Shown here piece by piece: positions 63,763 through 64,000 of a stretch of 64,000 nucleotides of DNA. The notes beneath the pieces were generated by a model. It was not told where the DNA came from and ran no database searches. It saw nothing but the letters and a program-made list of their open reading frames with translations. The DNA comes from Daphnia pulex (lineage: Eukaryota > Arthropoda > Branchiopoda > Diplostraca > Daphniidae): NCBI RefSeq assembly GCF_021134715.1, contig NC_060018.1, forward strand, positions 8,015,501 through 8,079,500. The letters run 5' to 3'. Numbering within the stretch: position 1 is the first letter of the stretch; each line of letters begins with the position of its first letter. The position numbers and the translations under genes are program-made.

Positions 63763-63852
63763 AATTTACAATGGATAGCGTAATTGTATTTATAAATATT
63801 ATTTATTCATTATATTTGGAATGTCGTCATTAATTTAATATTGAAAACCCTC
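63763..63852 (-). repeat. Right 90-bp terminal inverted repeat
   Basis: Exact reverse complement of 49,056-49,145. Ends with GAAAACCCTC at the outer edge. Confidence 0.95.
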
Positions 63853-64000
63853 TGCAATCTGCGCAATAATAAGCTGTTAACCATTAGGATTAGCATTGCA
63901 TTTACCATTACATAGCTGTTTACTATTACATTTAGCATTAAGATTACCGTCGCATTTACAGAAATTAAGTGGCACGAACGGCTTGCCATATTAATGTCTA
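63853..64000. other. Flank beyond the right terminal repeat
   Basis: Contains loosely repeated ATTACATTTAGCATT/TAGCATTGCATTTACC-like phrases, an imperfect degenerate tandem array of roughly 20-25 bp units. It is unrelated to the MITE beyond the left terminus. Confidence 0.4.

Larger units (their letters stand above)
49056..63852. mobile_element. 14.8-kb element bracketed by 90-bp perfect inverted repeats
   Basis: Positions 49,056-49,145 and 63,763-63,852 are exact reverse complements over 90 bp, with sharp loss of identity on both sides. The outer ends read GAGGGTTTTCAATATT inward. Between them lie, from the left, a TTF2-like SNF2 helicase fragment, a solo-LTR-like block, a pogo/jerky-type transposase relic, a broken GCDY-family gene, ankyrin-like debris and an intact-ended hAT element. 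No target-site duplication is visible at the outer ends (flanking trinucleotides CCC and TGC). It may be one large DNA transposon with later insertions, a composite, or two terminal fragments placed in inverted order by chance. The perfect identity of the ends against decayed contents favours recent movement or conversion of the ends. Confidence 0.6.

Noticed and set aside
49056..63852. Direct target-site duplication around the 14.8-kb element
   Set aside because: I tested offsets around both outer ends and found no matching 2-8 bp direct repeat, so I do not claim one.

Overview
This is a eukaryotic nuclear window, most consistent with a small arthropod genome such as a cladoceran crustacean (Daphnia). 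The genes are animal single-copy housekeeping and signalling genes of arthropod or broadly metazoan type, including a tramtrack-group BTB zinc-finger gene and Sos. They are cut by many very short introns (mostly about 50-110 bp) and packed at one gene per roughly 3-5 kb. The species call is inference; no diagnostic rRNA or mitochondrial sequence is present.

Layout. Positions 1-12,981 hold no gene I can support; they are rich in microsatellites and purine/pyrimidine-skewed tracts. From 12,982 to 47,965 there are ten intron-containing genes, which I rebuilt from splice sites and protein conservation. They are ATP-citrate lyase (minus), a DPY-19 C-mannosyltransferase (plus), a BTB/POZ zinc-finger factor (minus), the XPR1 phosphate exporter (plus), YY1/pleiohomeotic (minus), Son of sevenless (minus), the NC2-alpha/DRAP1 corepressor (plus), an ARMC10-like armadillo protein (plus), a MIF/D-dopachrome tautomerase (plus) and bublin coiled-coil protein BBLN/UPF0184 (minus). 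Every one of these models adds up to an uninterrupted reading frame close to the family length (for example 1,100 residues for ATP-citrate lyase). DRAP1 contains a textbook AT-AC (U12-type) minor-spliceosome intron.

From about 48.3 kb to 63.85 kb the window becomes a mobile-element cluster. A ~720-bp MITE-like element (48,333-49,055) directly abuts one copy of a 90-bp perfect inverted repeat. The other copy lies at 63,763-63,852, so together they bracket 14.8 kb. Inside are a truncated TTF2/lodestar-like SNF2 helicase next to the left terminus, a solo-LTR-like block, a broken pogo/jerky-type DDE transposase, a broken gene of a transposon-associated invertebrate family with an FEN1/XPG-like GCDY motif, ankyrin-like debris, and a nested hAT transposon (59,290-62,338) with a perfect 8-bp target-site duplication. 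This bracketed region is the best candidate for an undescribed system: either a large helicase-bearing DNA transposon (Academ-like is one possibility) or a composite that captured a host helicase gene.

The host genes are not a pathway. ACLY and dpy-19, the BTB gene and XPR1, and Sos and DRAP1 are head-to-head pairs; dpy-19/BTB, XPR1/YY1 and DDT/BBLN are tail-to-tail pairs. CTCF-like motifs occur at several gene boundaries and inside the MITE.
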